Source: Luteipulveratus halotolerans (lineage in GTDB: Bacteria > Actinomycetota > Actinomycetes > Actinomycetales > Dermatophilaceae). From it: DNA of 64,000 nt. The stretch spans positions 930,001 to 994,000 of the forward strand of contig NZ_LAIR01000002.1 in the NCBI RefSeq assembly GCF_001247745.1. Direction: 5' to 3'. Made by a program: the position numbers and the translations under genes. Shown piece after piece: positions 8,288 through 16,752 of the stretch. Every line of letters starts with the position of its first letter. The stretch's first letter is position 1. Below the pieces are notes generated by a model. That model was not told the DNA's origin, searched no databases, and saw nothing but the letters and a program-made list of their open reading frames with translations.

Positions 8288-9067
8288 ATGAACATCGTCG
8301 TCTGCGTGAAGTACGTGCCGGACGCTCAGAGCGACCGCACCTTCAACGAGGACAACACCACCGACCGCGACAACGTCGACGGTCTGCTGTCCGAGCTGGA
8401 CGAGTACGCCGTCGAGGCTGCTCTGAAGATCGTCGAGGCCGGCGAGGGCGAGGTCACCGTCGTGACCGTCGGACCCGACCAGGCCGCGGACGCGGTCAAG
8501 AAGGCTCTGCAGATGGGTGCCGACAAGGCGGTGCACGTCAGCGACGACGCGATCCACGGCTCCGACGCGGTCGCCACCTCGCTGGTCCTGGCCGAGGCGA
8601 TCAAGAAGATCGGCTCGCCCGACCTCGTGCTCACCGGTCTTGCCTCCACCGACGGCACCATGAGCGTCGTCCCGGCGATGCTCGCCGAGCGTCTCGGTCT
8701 GCCGCAGGTCACTCAGGTCTCGACCCTCGAGGTCGAGGGTGGCACCGTCAAGGGCCGCCGCGACGGCGACGTCGCGTCCGAGTCGCTCGAGGCGCAGCTG
8801 CCGGCCCTGGTCTCGGTCACCGACCAGATCAACGAGCCGCGCTACCCCTCGTTCAAGGGCATCATGGCCGCGAAGAAGAAGCCGGTCGAGACGTGGTCGC
8901 TCGCCGACCTGGGTGTCGACGCCGGCCAGGTCGGCCTCGACGCCGCGTGGACCAAGGTCGAGTCCTTCGCTGCGCGCCCGCCGCGCGAGCAGGGCGAGAT
9001 CGTCACCGATGAGGGCGACGGCGGCACCAAGCTCGCCGAGTTCCTGGTCGCCCAGAAGTTTGTGTGA
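8288..9067 (+). CDS. etfB: Electron transfer flavoprotein beta subunit
   Basis: A 259-residue EtfB. It pairs with EtfA to accept electrons from acyl-CoA dehydrogenases and pass them to the quinone pool. The family pattern is clear: N-terminal MNIVVCVKYVPDAQSDR, the SELDEYAVEAAL segment, the adenine-nucleotide region DLVLTGLASTDGTMSVVPAM, and YPSFKGIMAAKKKPVETW, which corresponds to the EtfB signature helix used in docking. It is followed 13 bases later by etfA. In mycobacteria the same pair (fixA/fixB) sits upstream of iscS and mnmA, as here. Confidence 0.95.
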   Translation: MNIVVCVKYVPDAQSDRTFNEDNTTDRDNVDGLLSELDEYAVEAALKIVEAGEGEVTVVTVGPDQAADAVKKALQMGADKAVHVSDDAIHGSDAVATSLVLAEAIKKIGSPDLVLTGLASTDGTMSVVPAMLAERLGLPQVTQVSTLEVEGGTVKGRRDGDVASESLEAQLPALVSVTDQINEPRYPSFKGIMAAKKKPVETWSLADLGVDAGQVGLDAAWTKVESFAARPPREQGEIVTDEGDGGTKLAEFLVAQKFV

Positions 9068-9080
9068 GGAGCAATCACCC

Positions 9081-10037
9081 ATGGCTGAAGTACTCGTCCT
9101 GGTCGACCACACCGCTGGTCAGGTCAAGAAGACCACTGCTGAGCTGCTGACGATCGCCCGCACGCTCGGTACGCCGTCCGCGGTCTTCGTGGGTAGCGAT
9201 GTCGAGGCGGCCCGTCCGCGTCTGGCGCAGTTCGGTGCCGAGAAGGTCTACGTCATCGACAACGCCGACGTCGACAACTACCTCGTCGCCCCGCTCGCCG
9301 AGGCGCTGCAGGCCGTTGTGCAGCAGGCCTCGCCGGCTGCCGTCCTGCTGCCGTCGACGCCGCACAACAAGGAGGCCGCTGCGCGCCTGGCGATCAAGAC
9401 CGAGTCCGGTCTGATCACCGACGCCGTCGCGGTCGAGGCCGGCGACGCGGGCGCCACCGCGACGCAGTCGGTCTTCGCCGGCTCCTACACCGTGAAGTCG
9501 ACCGTCACCAAGGGTGCGCCGATCATCACGGTCAAGCCCAACGTCGTGCCGCCGTCGGCCTCGCAGGCCGGCGCGACCGTCGTACCCGTCGACGTGCAGG
9601 TCTCCGACGCCGCCAAGGGCGCCAAGATCACCGCCCGCGAGGAGAAGCAGAAGTCGGGTCGCCCCGAGCTCACCGAGGCCGCCATCGTGGTCTCCGGTGG
9701 TCGTGGCACCGGTGGTGACTTCTCGCCGGTCGAGACGTTCGCCGACACGCTCGGTGCCGCTGTCGGTGCCTCGCGTGCCGCGGTCGATGCCGGCTGGTAC
9801 CCGCACAGCAGCCAGGTCGGTCAGACCGGCAAGCAGGTCTCGCCGCAGCTGTACGTCGCGGCGGGCATCTCCGGTGCCATCCAGCACCGCGCCGGTATGC
9901 AGACGTCCAAGACGATCGTCGCGATCAACAAGGACGAGGAGGCGCCGATCTTCGAGCTCGTCGACTTCGGCGTCGTCGGTGACCTGTTCACCGTCCTCCC
10001 GCAGGCGACCGATGCTGTGAAGCAGGCGCGTTCCTGA
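9081..10037 (+). CDS. etfA: Electron transfer flavoprotein alpha subunit
   Basis: A 318-residue EtfA carrying the FAD site. The N-terminal domain (MAEVLVLVDHTAGQVKK) is followed by the C-terminal FAD-binding domain: SGGRGTG at 205-211, then GASRAAVDAGWYPHSSQVGQ, VSPQLYVAAGISGAIQH and INKDEEAPIFELVDFGVVGD, all standard family blocks. ATG at 9081 lies 13 bases after etfB with GAGGAG (9066-9071) as ribosome site; the frame remains open well upstream inside etfB, which is shadow. A strong hairpin follows the stop. Confidence 0.95.
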   Translation: MAEVLVLVDHTAGQVKKTTAELLTIARTLGTPSAVFVGSDVEAARPRLAQFGAEKVYVIDNADVDNYLVAPLAEALQAVVQQASPAAVLLPSTPHNKEAAARLAIKTESGLITDAVAVEAGDAGATATQSVFAGSYTVKSTVTKGAPIITVKPNVVPPSASQAGATVVPVDVQVSDAAKGAKITAREEKQKSGRPELTEAAIVVSGGRGTGGDFSPVETFADTLGAAVGASRAAVDAGWYPHSSQVGQTGKQVSPQLYVAAGISGAIQHRAGMQTSKTIVAINKDEEAPIFELVDFGVVGDLFTVLPQATDAVKQARS

Positions 10038-10055
10038 CGCATCACCCGCACGTCC

Positions 10056-10090
10056 ACGACGCCCGTCCCGGTCACCGGGGCGGGCGTCGT
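10056..10090 (+). terminator. Hairpin terminator after etfA
   Basis: ACGACGCCCG (10056-10065) pairs with CGGGCGTCGT (10081-10090). The stem continues inward through TCCC/GGGG with one G-U pair to a small loop. No U-run follows. It starts 18 bases after the etfA stop. Confidence 0.7.
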
Positions 10091-10102
10091 ACGTTGTCCG
10101 GC

Positions 10103-10216
10103 ATGGCTGTGACGGCGAACGACCTCTCCGACGACGACTTCCACCGTGCGCCGTCCAGCGCGCAGCTCGCGGTGGGTCACACCGAGGTGCGCCTGCCGCC
10201 GTGCGTCACACCGTGA
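10103..10216 (+). CDS. Possible 37-residue small protein or gene remnant
   Basis: An ORF of 37 codons beginning MAVTANDLSDDDFHRAPSSA and ending at a TGA at 10214-10216. It is preceded by TACGTT (10090-10095) 7 bases before the ATG, exactly the leaderless signature of many real genes in this window. The peptide is acidic early and has no hydrophobic segment. I do not recognise it. It may be a real small protein or the surviving 5' end of a deleted gene, because an unusual tandem repeat lies just downstream at 10266. Confidence 0.35.
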   Translation: MAVTANDLSDDDFHRAPSSAQLAVGHTEVRLPPCVTP

Positions 10217-10265
10217 TCGCGGGCAACGGAGAGCGGCCCGGGCCCGGCCTGCGGGCGTGCCGAGC

Positions 10266-10300
10266 CGGCCGAAGCGGCCGAAGCGGCCGAAGCGGCCGAA
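10266..10300. repeat. Short tandem repeat, 9-base unit about 3.9 copies
   Basis: CGGCCGAAG repeats three full times plus eight bases. It lies just beyond the 3' end of the convergent lipoprotein gene. Microsatellite-like and non-coding as far as can be seen. Confidence 0.85.
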
Positions 10301-10310
10301 CCTCTGCGCC

Positions 10311-11357
10311 TCAGCCCTTCTTGGGCATGCCCCAGACGGAGTCGGCCGTCGTGCTGCCGGTGTCGTGGCGGTAGAACAGGCGCCAGTCCTTGAGCTTGGC
10401 GCCCTTGGGCACCCAGAAGATGATGCTGAAGCTGCGGGCCGTTCCCGGCTGGACGAGCGAGCTGCTGAGCGTCTCGCCCTCGGTGCCGATCTGGCTGTAG
10501 CGGCACAGCGAGCCCTTGCCCTCGACCAGCTGGAACATGTTGCGGTCGACGAACGCGACCGAGCCGTAGGCCTGCACCTGGATCGGGACGACCACGCCGA
10601 CGACGTCGTTGGGGTGCCGGTCGCTCGGCTTGAGGGTGCGGGTGGTGGGCATGCCGACCCAGACGCGGCTGCCGACCGTGCTCGGGTCGCCGAACGTCGT
10701 CCACTCGCCGAACGAGCCCCAGCGGCCGCCCTCGGCCAGCCGGAACGGGCTGCGATCGGTGCTGCACGTCGTCGCTGCCGGTGTCGCGATCCGCTTGCCC
10801 GTGGCCGACCAGGCGGCGTCGGCCTTGGTCTGGTCGGGTCCGTGGTGGATGACCTTGTACTTCGAGAGCACCGCGCCGTCGGGCACGAGGAAGGCGATCG
10901 AGCCGCGGCTGCCGCGCTTCTCGTCGATCTCGGTGGCGGTGAGCGCGCCCGGCAGCGGGTTGGTGCGCGGCCGGGCGCACTGCTTGCCGGACGGGTCGAC
11001 CAGGGCGAACGAGTCGGGGCCGACCGCGAAGATGCCGTTGGTGACGACCTCGGCCCGGACCGGGACCTGCACGAGCGACCAGCCCTTGACGCCGGACGGC
11101 TTGGACGACAGGACCGGCGCGCCGACCTCGGCGCCGACGGCCTGGCCCTCCTCGACGCGGGCCTGCGACTCGTACGCGGCCGGGGCACCGCCGTACGCCG
11201 GCGCCTGCGGTCCGTCGCACGTCGTGGGCGTGGCGGACGTGAGCGAGGACGGAGCCTCCGCTGCGGACGAGCTGTCCTCCGGTGAGCAGGCGGTCAGGGC
11301 GACCAACCCAGTGAGGGCGGCAACGACGGCAGTCGTATGAGCAGGGCGGAGGAGCAT
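10311..11357 (-). CDS. Lipoprotein with two tandem beta-domain repeats, unknown function
   Basis: A 348-residue predicted lipoprotein with signal peptide and lipobox LTAC (Cys24). Thr/Ser/Ala-rich linker residues follow. The remainder is two related halves. VQVPVRAEVVTNGIFAVGPD followed by SIAFLVPDGAVLSKYKV and ADAAW in the first half corresponds to VVVPIQVQAYGSVAFVD followed by SIIFWVPKGAKLKDWRL and ADSVW in the second. These look like extracellular immunoglobulin-like (DUF4352-type) domains. The start at 11357 is set by the signal peptide; the longer ORF to 11510 adds an Arg-rich stretch overlapping the divergent gene's start. No function is recognised. Confidence 0.75.
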   Translation of the reverse strand: MLLRPAHTTAVVAALTGLVALTACSPEDSSSAAEAPSSLTSATPTTCDGPQAPAYGGAPAAYESQARVEEGQAVGAEVGAPVLSSKPSGVKGWSLVQVPVRAEVVTNGIFAVGPDSFALVDPSGKQCARPRTNPLPGALTATEIDEKRGSRGSIAFLVPDGAVLSKYKVIHHGPDQTKADAAWSATGKRIATPAATTCSTDRSPFRLAEGGRWGSFGEWTTFGDPSTVGSRVWVGMPTTRTLKPSDRHPNDVVGVVVPIQVQAYGSVAFVDRNMFQLVEGKGSLCRYSQIGTEGETLSSSLVQPGTARSFSIIFWVPKGAKLKDWRLFYRHDTGSTTADSVWGMPKKG

Positions 11358-11482
11358 CCAGAAACCTCGGGTGGGGACGAACAGTGCAGCGGACAGTGTC
11401 GCAAATGAGCGGCCGCTCAGTGGCCGAGACCGCCCAATGGCCGTCGTCGGGAGCACGCGTCGTACGCGCGTAGCATCGATGG

Positions 11483-12682
11483 GTGCCTGCCTACCTCGAC
11501 CACGCAGCAACCACGGACGTCCTCCCCGCCGTGGTCGAACGCGTCGCCGATCAGATGCGGGTGCTCGGCAACGCCTCGTCGCTGCACACGACCGGCCGGG
11601 CCGCCCGGCGGGTGGTCGAGGAGAGCCGCGAGCAGGTCGCGGCAGCTCTGGGCGCCCGTCCGTCCGAGGTGGTGTTCACCTCCGGTGGCACCGAGGCCGA
11701 CAACCTGGCTGTCGCCGGCACGTTCCGTCAGCGCAGGTCCGACGACCCGGCCCGCACCCGGCTGCTCGTGAGCACCGTCGAGCACCACGCGGTGCTCGAC
11801 TGCGTGGAGCACCTGGTCGCCCGCGAGGGCGCGAGCGTGACCTGGCTGGAGGTCGACCGGGACGGTCGCCTCGACCCGCAGACCGTGCGCGCCGCGATCG
11901 AGCAGCGCCCGGACGACGTCGCGCTCGTCAGCGCGATGTGGGCCAACAACGAGGTCGGCACGGTGCAGCCGGTCGAGCAGATCGCGGCCGTCGCACGGGA
12001 GTACGACGTGCCGTTCCACACCGACGCGGTGCAGGCCATCGGGCAGGTGCCCGTCGACTTCGCTGCGAGCGGCGCCGACCTCCTCGCGCTGACCGGCCAC
12101 AAGCTCGGCGGTCCGCTCGGCGTCGGCGTCCTGCTGGCCCGCCGCGACGTGCGCGTCGAGCCGTTGACGTTCGGCGGCGGCCAGGAGCGGCAGATGCGCA
12201 GCGGCACGCTCGACACCCCGGCCATCGCGGGTCTGGCGGTCGCCGTCGACCATGCCGTGACACACCTGGACGAGCACAGCGCTCACCTCGCCAGCCTGCG
12301 CGACAAGCTCATCCACGGGGCGGTCGGCGCAGGCTTCGGCATCACGGTGAGCGGGCCGCACGAGGTGGGCGACGTGCGCCACCGCCTGCCGGGCAACGCC
12401 CACCTGCGGGTGCCCGACTGCGAGGGCGACTCGCTGCTCTACCTGCTCGACGCGGCCGGCGTCGAGTGCTCCACGGGCTCGGCCTGCCAGGCCGGCGTTC
12501 CGCAGCCGAGCCACGTCCTGCTCGCGATGGGAGTCTCCGAGGACGACGCCCGGGGCGCCCTGCGACTCAGCCTCGGGCGTACATCGACCGACGCCGACGT
12601 CGAGGCCTTCCTGCAGGCGCTCCCGGCAGCCGTCGAACGCGCTCAGCGCGCTCACCGCGCAGGTCGAGGTGCCGACCGATGA
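11483..12682 (+). CDS. iscS: Cysteine desulfurase (IscS/NifS-like)
   Basis: A 399-residue PLP-dependent enzyme moving sulfur from cysteine to an active-site Cys, for tRNA thiolation and Fe-S assembly. The PLP region is clear (FTSGGTEADNLAVAG, then the HH pair near 101-102, then the Schiff-base Lys207 in LTGHKLGG). The sulfur-carrying Cys335 is in CSTGSACQAG. GTG at 11483 lies 6 bases after TAGCAT (11471-11476), a leaderless configuration. The next gene, mnmA, overlaps by 4 bases, so the main sulfur acceptor is probably MnmA; this matches the mycobacterial iscS-trmU pair. Confidence 0.94.
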   Translation: MPAYLDHAATTDVLPAVVERVADQMRVLGNASSLHTTGRAARRVVEESREQVAAALGARPSEVVFTSGGTEADNLAVAGTFRQRRSDDPARTRLLVSTVEHHAVLDCVEHLVAREGASVTWLEVDRDGRLDPQTVRAAIEQRPDDVALVSAMWANNEVGTVQPVEQIAAVAREYDVPFHTDAVQAIGQVPVDFAASGADLLALTGHKLGGPLGVGVLLARRDVRVEPLTFGGGQERQMRSGTLDTPAIAGLAVAVDHAVTHLDEHSAHLASLRDKLIHGAVGAGFGITVSGPHEVGDVRHRLPGNAHLRVPDCEGDSLLYLLDAAGVECSTGSACQAGVPQPSHVLLAMGVSEDDARGALRLSLGRTSTDADVEAFLQALPAAVERAQRAHRAGRGADR

Positions 12683-13764
12683 GAGTGGTCGCCGCGATGA
12701 GCGGTGGCGTCGACTCCGCCGTCGCCGCCGCCCGGATGCTCGACGCCGGCCACGAGGTGGTCGGCGTCCACCTCGCGCTGAGTCAGTCCGCGGCCACGCT
12801 GCGTGAGTCGGCCCGTGGCTGCTGCACGATCGAGGACGCCGGTGACGCGCGCCGGGTCGCCGACCGCCTCGGCATCCCGTTCTACGTGTGGGACATGGCT
12901 CAGCGCTTCCGCGAGGACGTCGTCGAGGACTTCGTCGCCGAGTACGAAGCGGGCCGCACGCCGAACCCCTGCCTGCGGTGCAACGAGCGCATCAAGTTCG
13001 CGGCGCTCCTCGACAAGGCCTTGGCGCTCGGCTTCGACGCGGTCGCGACCGGTCACTACGCGCAGATCGTCGACGGACCGGCGGGGCGCGAGCTGCACCG
13101 TGCGGTCGACCCGGCCAAGGACCAGTCCTACGTCCTGGGCGTCCTGACCGCCGACCAGCTGGCGCGATCGTTCTTCCCGCTGGGTGACACCACCAAGCCG
13201 CAGATCCGTGAGGAGGCGGCCGAGCGCGGCTTCGCCGTCGCCAAGAAGCCCGACAGCCACGACATCTGCTTCATCGCCGACGGTGACACCAAGGGCTGGC
13301 TGACACGGCGGCTGGGCGCGCAACCGGGGCCGATCGTGGACACCGACGGTGAGCAGGTCGGCGAGCACGACGGCGCCTACGCCTACACCGTGGGTCAGCG
13401 GCGCGGCCTCGGTCTGAAGGTCCCGCGAGACGACCACGCCAAGCGCTACGTCGTCGACGTGCAGCCGCGCACCAACACCGTCGTCGTCGGCACCCAGGAG
13501 CTGCTCGGCGTCGACCTGATCAGCGGTGACCACGCGCGCTGGTGCGGCACCCCGCCTGCGGGCGAGGCGGCGTACGGTGCGCAGCTGCGGGCGCACGGCG
13601 AGGAGATCCCGTGCCGCGCCAGCAGCGACGGCGAGTCGGTGACCGTCCGTCTGGACCGCCGGGTGCGCGGCGTCGCGCCCGGCCAGTCCGTGGTGCTGTA
13701 CGACGGCACCCGGGTCGTCGGCTCGGCCACCATCACGGCGACCGACCGGGTCACGGCCTCCTGA
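12679..13764 (+). CDS. mnmA: tRNA-specific 2-thiouridylase MnmA
   Basis: A 361-residue ATP-dependent enzyme that thiolates U34 of tRNA Lys, Glu and Gln. The PP-loop motif SGGVDS is at residues 8-13. The catalytic cysteines are in NPCLRCNE and SHDICFI. ATGHYA, DQSYVLGVL, and VGQRRGLGL are family blocks, and the C-terminal beta-barrel is complete. ATG overlaps the desulfurase stop (ATGA, 12679-12682), so the sulfur donor and acceptor are translationally coupled. The apparent 797-codon frame is simply this gene plus open frame antiparallel to nothing real upstream. Confidence 0.96.
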   Translation: MRVVAAMSGGVDSAVAAARMLDAGHEVVGVHLALSQSAATLRESARGCCTIEDAGDARRVADRLGIPFYVWDMAQRFREDVVEDFVAEYEAGRTPNPCLRCNERIKFAALLDKALALGFDAVATGHYAQIVDGPAGRELHRAVDPAKDQSYVLGVLTADQLARSFFPLGDTTKPQIREEAAERGFAVAKKPDSHDICFIADGDTKGWLTRRLGAQPGPIVDTDGEQVGEHDGAYAYTVGQRRGLGLKVPRDDHAKRYVVDVQPRTNTVVVGTQELLGVDLISGDHARWCGTPPAGEAAYGAQLRAHGEEIPCRASSDGESVTVRLDRRVRGVAPGQSVVLYDGTRVVGSATITATDRVTAS

Positions 13765-13816
13765 GCGGATCACGGATCCGCAGGCGGGCTCGACGCGTCC
13801 GAGCCGGGGCCGCCTG
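13765..13816 (+). terminator. Pair of hairpins after mnmA
   Basis: GCGGATC (13765-13771) pairs with GATCCGC (13775-13781) over a 3-base loop. A second imperfect stem of AGGCGGGCTCG with the CGAGCC...CCGCCT segment follows up to about 13816. No U-run. The next gene has its own likely -10 (TAGGGT, 13834-13839). Confidence 0.5.
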
Positions 13817-13874
13817 TGGCCGCGCCGCATCGCTAGGGTTTGCGGCGGACATTTCCGTGACGAAGGGGAGCACC

Positions 13875-14819
13875 ATGGTGCGACGGACAGCAGGGCTCGG
13901 AGCACTCGCGGCAGCGGTGATCGCTCTCACCACAGCATGCGGAGGCGGCGACGACGTGTCGGTCCAGCCCGCGTCGACGCCGGCGGCCAGTACGACGAGC
14001 AGCGCCGCCTCCAGCACGAGCGCGGGTCCGGCGACGTCGAGTGCCACGACAGCAGCACCCTCGTCCGCGAGCACCTCGTCGACGCCGGCTCTCGGCCCCA
14101 AGCAGGACTACGCGGTCGGCACCTGCGTGAAAGACATGGACAAGTACGCCATGGTCCCGTGCACGATGCCGCACCAGCTCGAGGTGTCGGCGGTCGTCCC
14201 GAGCACGATGCACGCCGACGACGTCAAGAAGCGCGGCCCCTACGCCACGGCCGTCTGCAACCAGCACGCCTCGACCTATCTCGGCTCGCAGGCCTGGCCG
14301 GTGACCCGACTGCAGGCCGGGCGCCTCCCCGAGGGATCGGACACCAAGGACCGCGGCACCCGGTTCGTGTGCCTCGTGCAGGAGTTCCAGCAAGACCTCA
14401 AGGCGCCGCGCACCGACCGCACCGGCTCCCTCAAGGGCACCCTCGGCGGCGACGGGTTCTTCGCCTACCGCGTGTGCGGCAAGGGCCGGGTCAGCACCAG
14501 CAATGACGTCGAGCTCGTCTCCTGTGCGACGCCGCACGCCTCGGAGGCCGTCGGTGGTCGTCTCAACGGCAAGCCCGGCCAGACGTTCCCCGGCGAGAAC
14601 GCCATTCAGCCGGCCGCACTGAAGTTCTGTACGCCGGTCGGCCAGAAGTTCCTCGGCACCAAGACCCGCAAGGACGTCGTCGTCGCGCAGAACTCCGGCG
14701 GCTCGGCCCCGTGGTCCCGCGGCCAGATGGTGACCGGTTGCTTCGTCGAGGTCACCCAGGGCACGGTCACCAAGACGATGAGGGGCCTCGGCACGAAGCC
14801 GTTGTCGACGGTCCGATGA
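13875..14819 (+). CDS. Septum-formation-family lipoprotein, first of a tandem pair
   Basis: A 314-residue lipoprotein with lipobox LTTAC (Cys22), followed by about 55 residues of Ser/Thr/Ala-rich linker and two copies of a Cys-paired domain of the septum-formation type. Copy one has GTCVKDMDKYAMVPCTMPHQ and a later AVCNQHASTYLGSQAW...FVCLVQ. Copy two has VELVSCATPHASEAVGG and KFCTPVGQKFLGT...GCFVEV. Family members are extracytoplasmic and poorly characterised. ATG has a good ribosome site (AAGGGGAG, 13863-13870). Its stop overlaps the start of a paralogue by 4 bases. Confidence 0.75.
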   Translation: MVRRTAGLGALAAAVIALTTACGGGDDVSVQPASTPAASTTSSAASSTSAGPATSSATTAAPSSASTSSTPALGPKQDYAVGTCVKDMDKYAMVPCTMPHQLEVSAVVPSTMHADDVKKRGPYATAVCNQHASTYLGSQAWPVTRLQAGRLPEGSDTKDRGTRFVCLVQEFQQDLKAPRTDRTGSLKGTLGGDGFFAYRVCGKGRVSTSNDVELVSCATPHASEAVGGRLNGKPGQTFPGENAIQPAALKFCTPVGQKFLGTKTRKDVVVAQNSGGSAPWSRGQMVTGCFVEVTQGTVTKTMRGLGTKPLSTVR

Positions 14820-15730
14820 GCGCGCGGGGTACAAGCGCTGCGGGTCTCGCGCTCGCGCTGATGGTCCTCGCCACGGGCTGCGACAAGGGCGGTTCGGTCG
14901 AGGGGGTGACCGCATCGTCCACCCCGGCCGGGTCGGCGAGTGCAGCGGCGACGACCGGTGCGGCTCCGACCTCGGCCGCGCCTTCGCCGTCCACCCGCGT
15001 GATCCCCGATCCCGGCCTGACGGTCGGGCAGTGCACGCTCAAGGAGACCGACTGGACCAGGCTCGCCTGCAGTGCGCCGCACGAGTACGAGGTCACGGCC
15101 GTGGTCGCGGACAGCTCGCACCCGACCGACATGCTCAAGCGCCACGAGATGCGTGAGGCGACCTGTGAGCGCCGGACGGCCGCATACCTCGGCTCCGACG
15201 CGATGCAGACGACGCACTACCGGTCGATCACCTACCCGATCTCGAAGGATCCGCAGGAGAAGTCGCGGTTCATCTGCATGGTCGGGGCGTTCGACCCCAC
15301 GTTCTCCAAGGTCGGGCAGGTCACCGGTTCGGTCAAGGGTCGGCTCGCCGGTCCAGGTGCGGTCTACAACGACCGGGCCTGCGCGGCGCAGCCGATCAGT
15401 CCGACGGCCACGACGCAGCCGGCGCCCTGCTCGGGCAAGCACGTCGCCGAGGCGGTGGGCGGTGGCTTCATCGGTCAGCCGACCGAGGTGTTCCCCGGCA
15501 CCAACGCGATCAACCAGCGCACCAGCGCGCTGTGCACGCCGGCGTACAACGCGTTCCTCGGCAAGACCACCAAGCCGCGCACCGACATCTCGATGGTCAC
15601 GATCCCGCCGTCGCCGACCTCGTGGTCGAAGGGCTCTCGGCGGTCGACGTGCTGGGTCCAGGTCAAGAGCGGTCAGGTCACCAAGTCCCTCAAGGGCATC
15701 GGCGACAAGCCGCTCGCGAGCTACCAGTGA
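14816..15730 (+). CDS. Septum-formation-family lipoprotein, second of a tandem pair
   Basis: A 304-residue paralogue of the preceding protein. It has lipobox LATGC (Cys22), a low-complexity Ala/Ser/Thr linker and two Cys-containing repeats: GQCTLKETDWTRLACSAPHE with ATCERRTAAYLGSDAM...FICMVGAF, then QPAPCSGKHVAEAVGGG with ALCTPAYNAFLGKTT...CWVQV. The ATG at 14816 overlaps the previous stop (ATGA). It in turn overlaps the MetE-like gene (GTGA, 15727-15730). The duplication probably arose locally. Partners or ligands are unknown. Confidence 0.75.
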   Translation: MSARGTSAAGLALALMVLATGCDKGGSVEGVTASSTPAGSASAAATTGAAPTSAAPSPSTRVIPDPGLTVGQCTLKETDWTRLACSAPHEYEVTAVVADSSHPTDMLKRHEMREATCERRTAAYLGSDAMQTTHYRSITYPISKDPQEKSRFICMVGAFDPTFSKVGQVTGSVKGRLAGPGAVYNDRACAAQPISPTATTQPAPCSGKHVAEAVGGGFIGQPTEVFPGTNAINQRTSALCTPAYNAFLGKTTKPRTDISMVTIPPSPTSWSKGSRRSTCWVQVKSGQVTKSLKGIGDKPLASYQ

Positions 15731-16710
15731 CACGCGCCTCGGGCGTCGGCTCGTGGCCCGACCAGCCCGTCCGTGACGTCGTACGCCGCGTGCGCGACAC
15801 CCTCGCCGACGGCGGCATCCCGTACGTCCCCGAGCTGCCGGGCCGTGGCCCGGGCGCGGACATGGTCGGCCGCACCGCGGGCCTGCTGGTCGAGATGCCG
15901 GTCGACCTGCAGCCCTCGGGCTGGCGACTGACCGATGCCCCCGGGAGGGACGTCGGCCGGGCCGCCTCCTACCTGCGTGAGGACCTCGACGAGGTCGCCG
16001 AGGCGTACGACGGCTACTCCGGTCCGCTGAAGCTCCAGGTCTGCGGGCCGTGGACCCTCGCGGCGTCCCTGTGGTTGCCGCGCGGCGACCGTGCCGTCGT
16101 CGACGCAGGCGCCGCGCGTGATCTCGCGGACTCGCTCGCCGAGGGCGTCCGTGAGCTGGTGGGTCGCGTACATCGACTGGTGCCCGGCGCAGCGCTCGTC
16201 GTGCAGCTCGACGAGCCGTCGCTGCCGACGGTGCTCACCGGTCGACTGCGATCGGCGTCCGGGTTCGGTCGGCTGCGTGCGGTCGACCCGGGCGTGGTCG
16301 AGGCCGGCCTGCGGACCGTGGTCGAGGCGGTGGGCGAGGACGCCGACGTCGTCGTCCACTGCTGCGCACCGGACGTGCCGTTCGCCTTGTTGCGCCGGCT
16401 CGGCTCCGTGGGTATCGCGATCGACACGACGCTGCTGACACCGCGGACCTGGGAGTCGGTGGCCGCGTCGGTCGAGTCCGGTACGCCCCTGTGGGCGGGT
16501 CTCGTGCCCACCGGCACGACCGCGAGTCACCCGCGTGAGGTCGTCGACCCGTTCGTGCGGGGCTGGCACGAGGTCGGCCTCGAGGACCGCTTGCTCGCGG
16601 ATGTCGTCGTGACCCCGGCCTGCGGGCTCGGGACCCGGACGCCGCAGCACGCGGCCGCGGTGCAGCGGCTGGCGGTCGAGGCCGCAGCCGCGGTCTCCGA
16701 GCTGCTCTGA
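15727..16710 (+). CDS. MetE-like (cobalamin-independent methionine synthase C-terminal-type) protein
   Basis: A 327-residue protein resembling the catalytic C-terminal domain of MetE and the uncharacterised mycobacterial Rv3015c. Visible blocks are GVGSWP at the start, VCGPWTLAASLWL, VQLDEPSLPTVL, VVHCCAPDVPFALL and DVVVTPACGLGTRTPQHA. These match the MetE zinc site (His/Cys in the VVHCC block, Cys in TPACG). It lacks the N-terminal half of MetE, so a full methionine synthase role is doubtful; methyl transfer to another thiol is possible. GTG overlaps the preceding lipoprotein stop. ligA follows after 42 bases, as in mycobacteria. Confidence 0.72.
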   Translation: MTRASGVGSWPDQPVRDVVRRVRDTLADGGIPYVPELPGRGPGADMVGRTAGLLVEMPVDLQPSGWRLTDAPGRDVGRAASYLREDLDEVAEAYDGYSGPLKLQVCGPWTLAASLWLPRGDRAVVDAGAARDLADSLAEGVRELVGRVHRLVPGAALVVQLDEPSLPTVLTGRLRSASGFGRLRAVDPGVVEAGLRTVVEAVGEDADVVVHCCAPDVPFALLRRLGSVGIAIDTTLLTPRTWESVAASVESGTPLWAGLVPTGTTASHPREVVDPFVRGWHEVGLEDRLLADVVVTPACGLGTRTPQHAAAVQRLAVEAAAAVSELL

Positions 16711-16752
16711 CCGACGCGGCGTCGTGTCGGCGCGGTGCGGCAGGATGGTCGG

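Noticed and set aside
10266..10300. Tandem repeat considered as a CRISPR remnant
   Set aside because: The 9-base unit repeats directly without spacers and is far too short.
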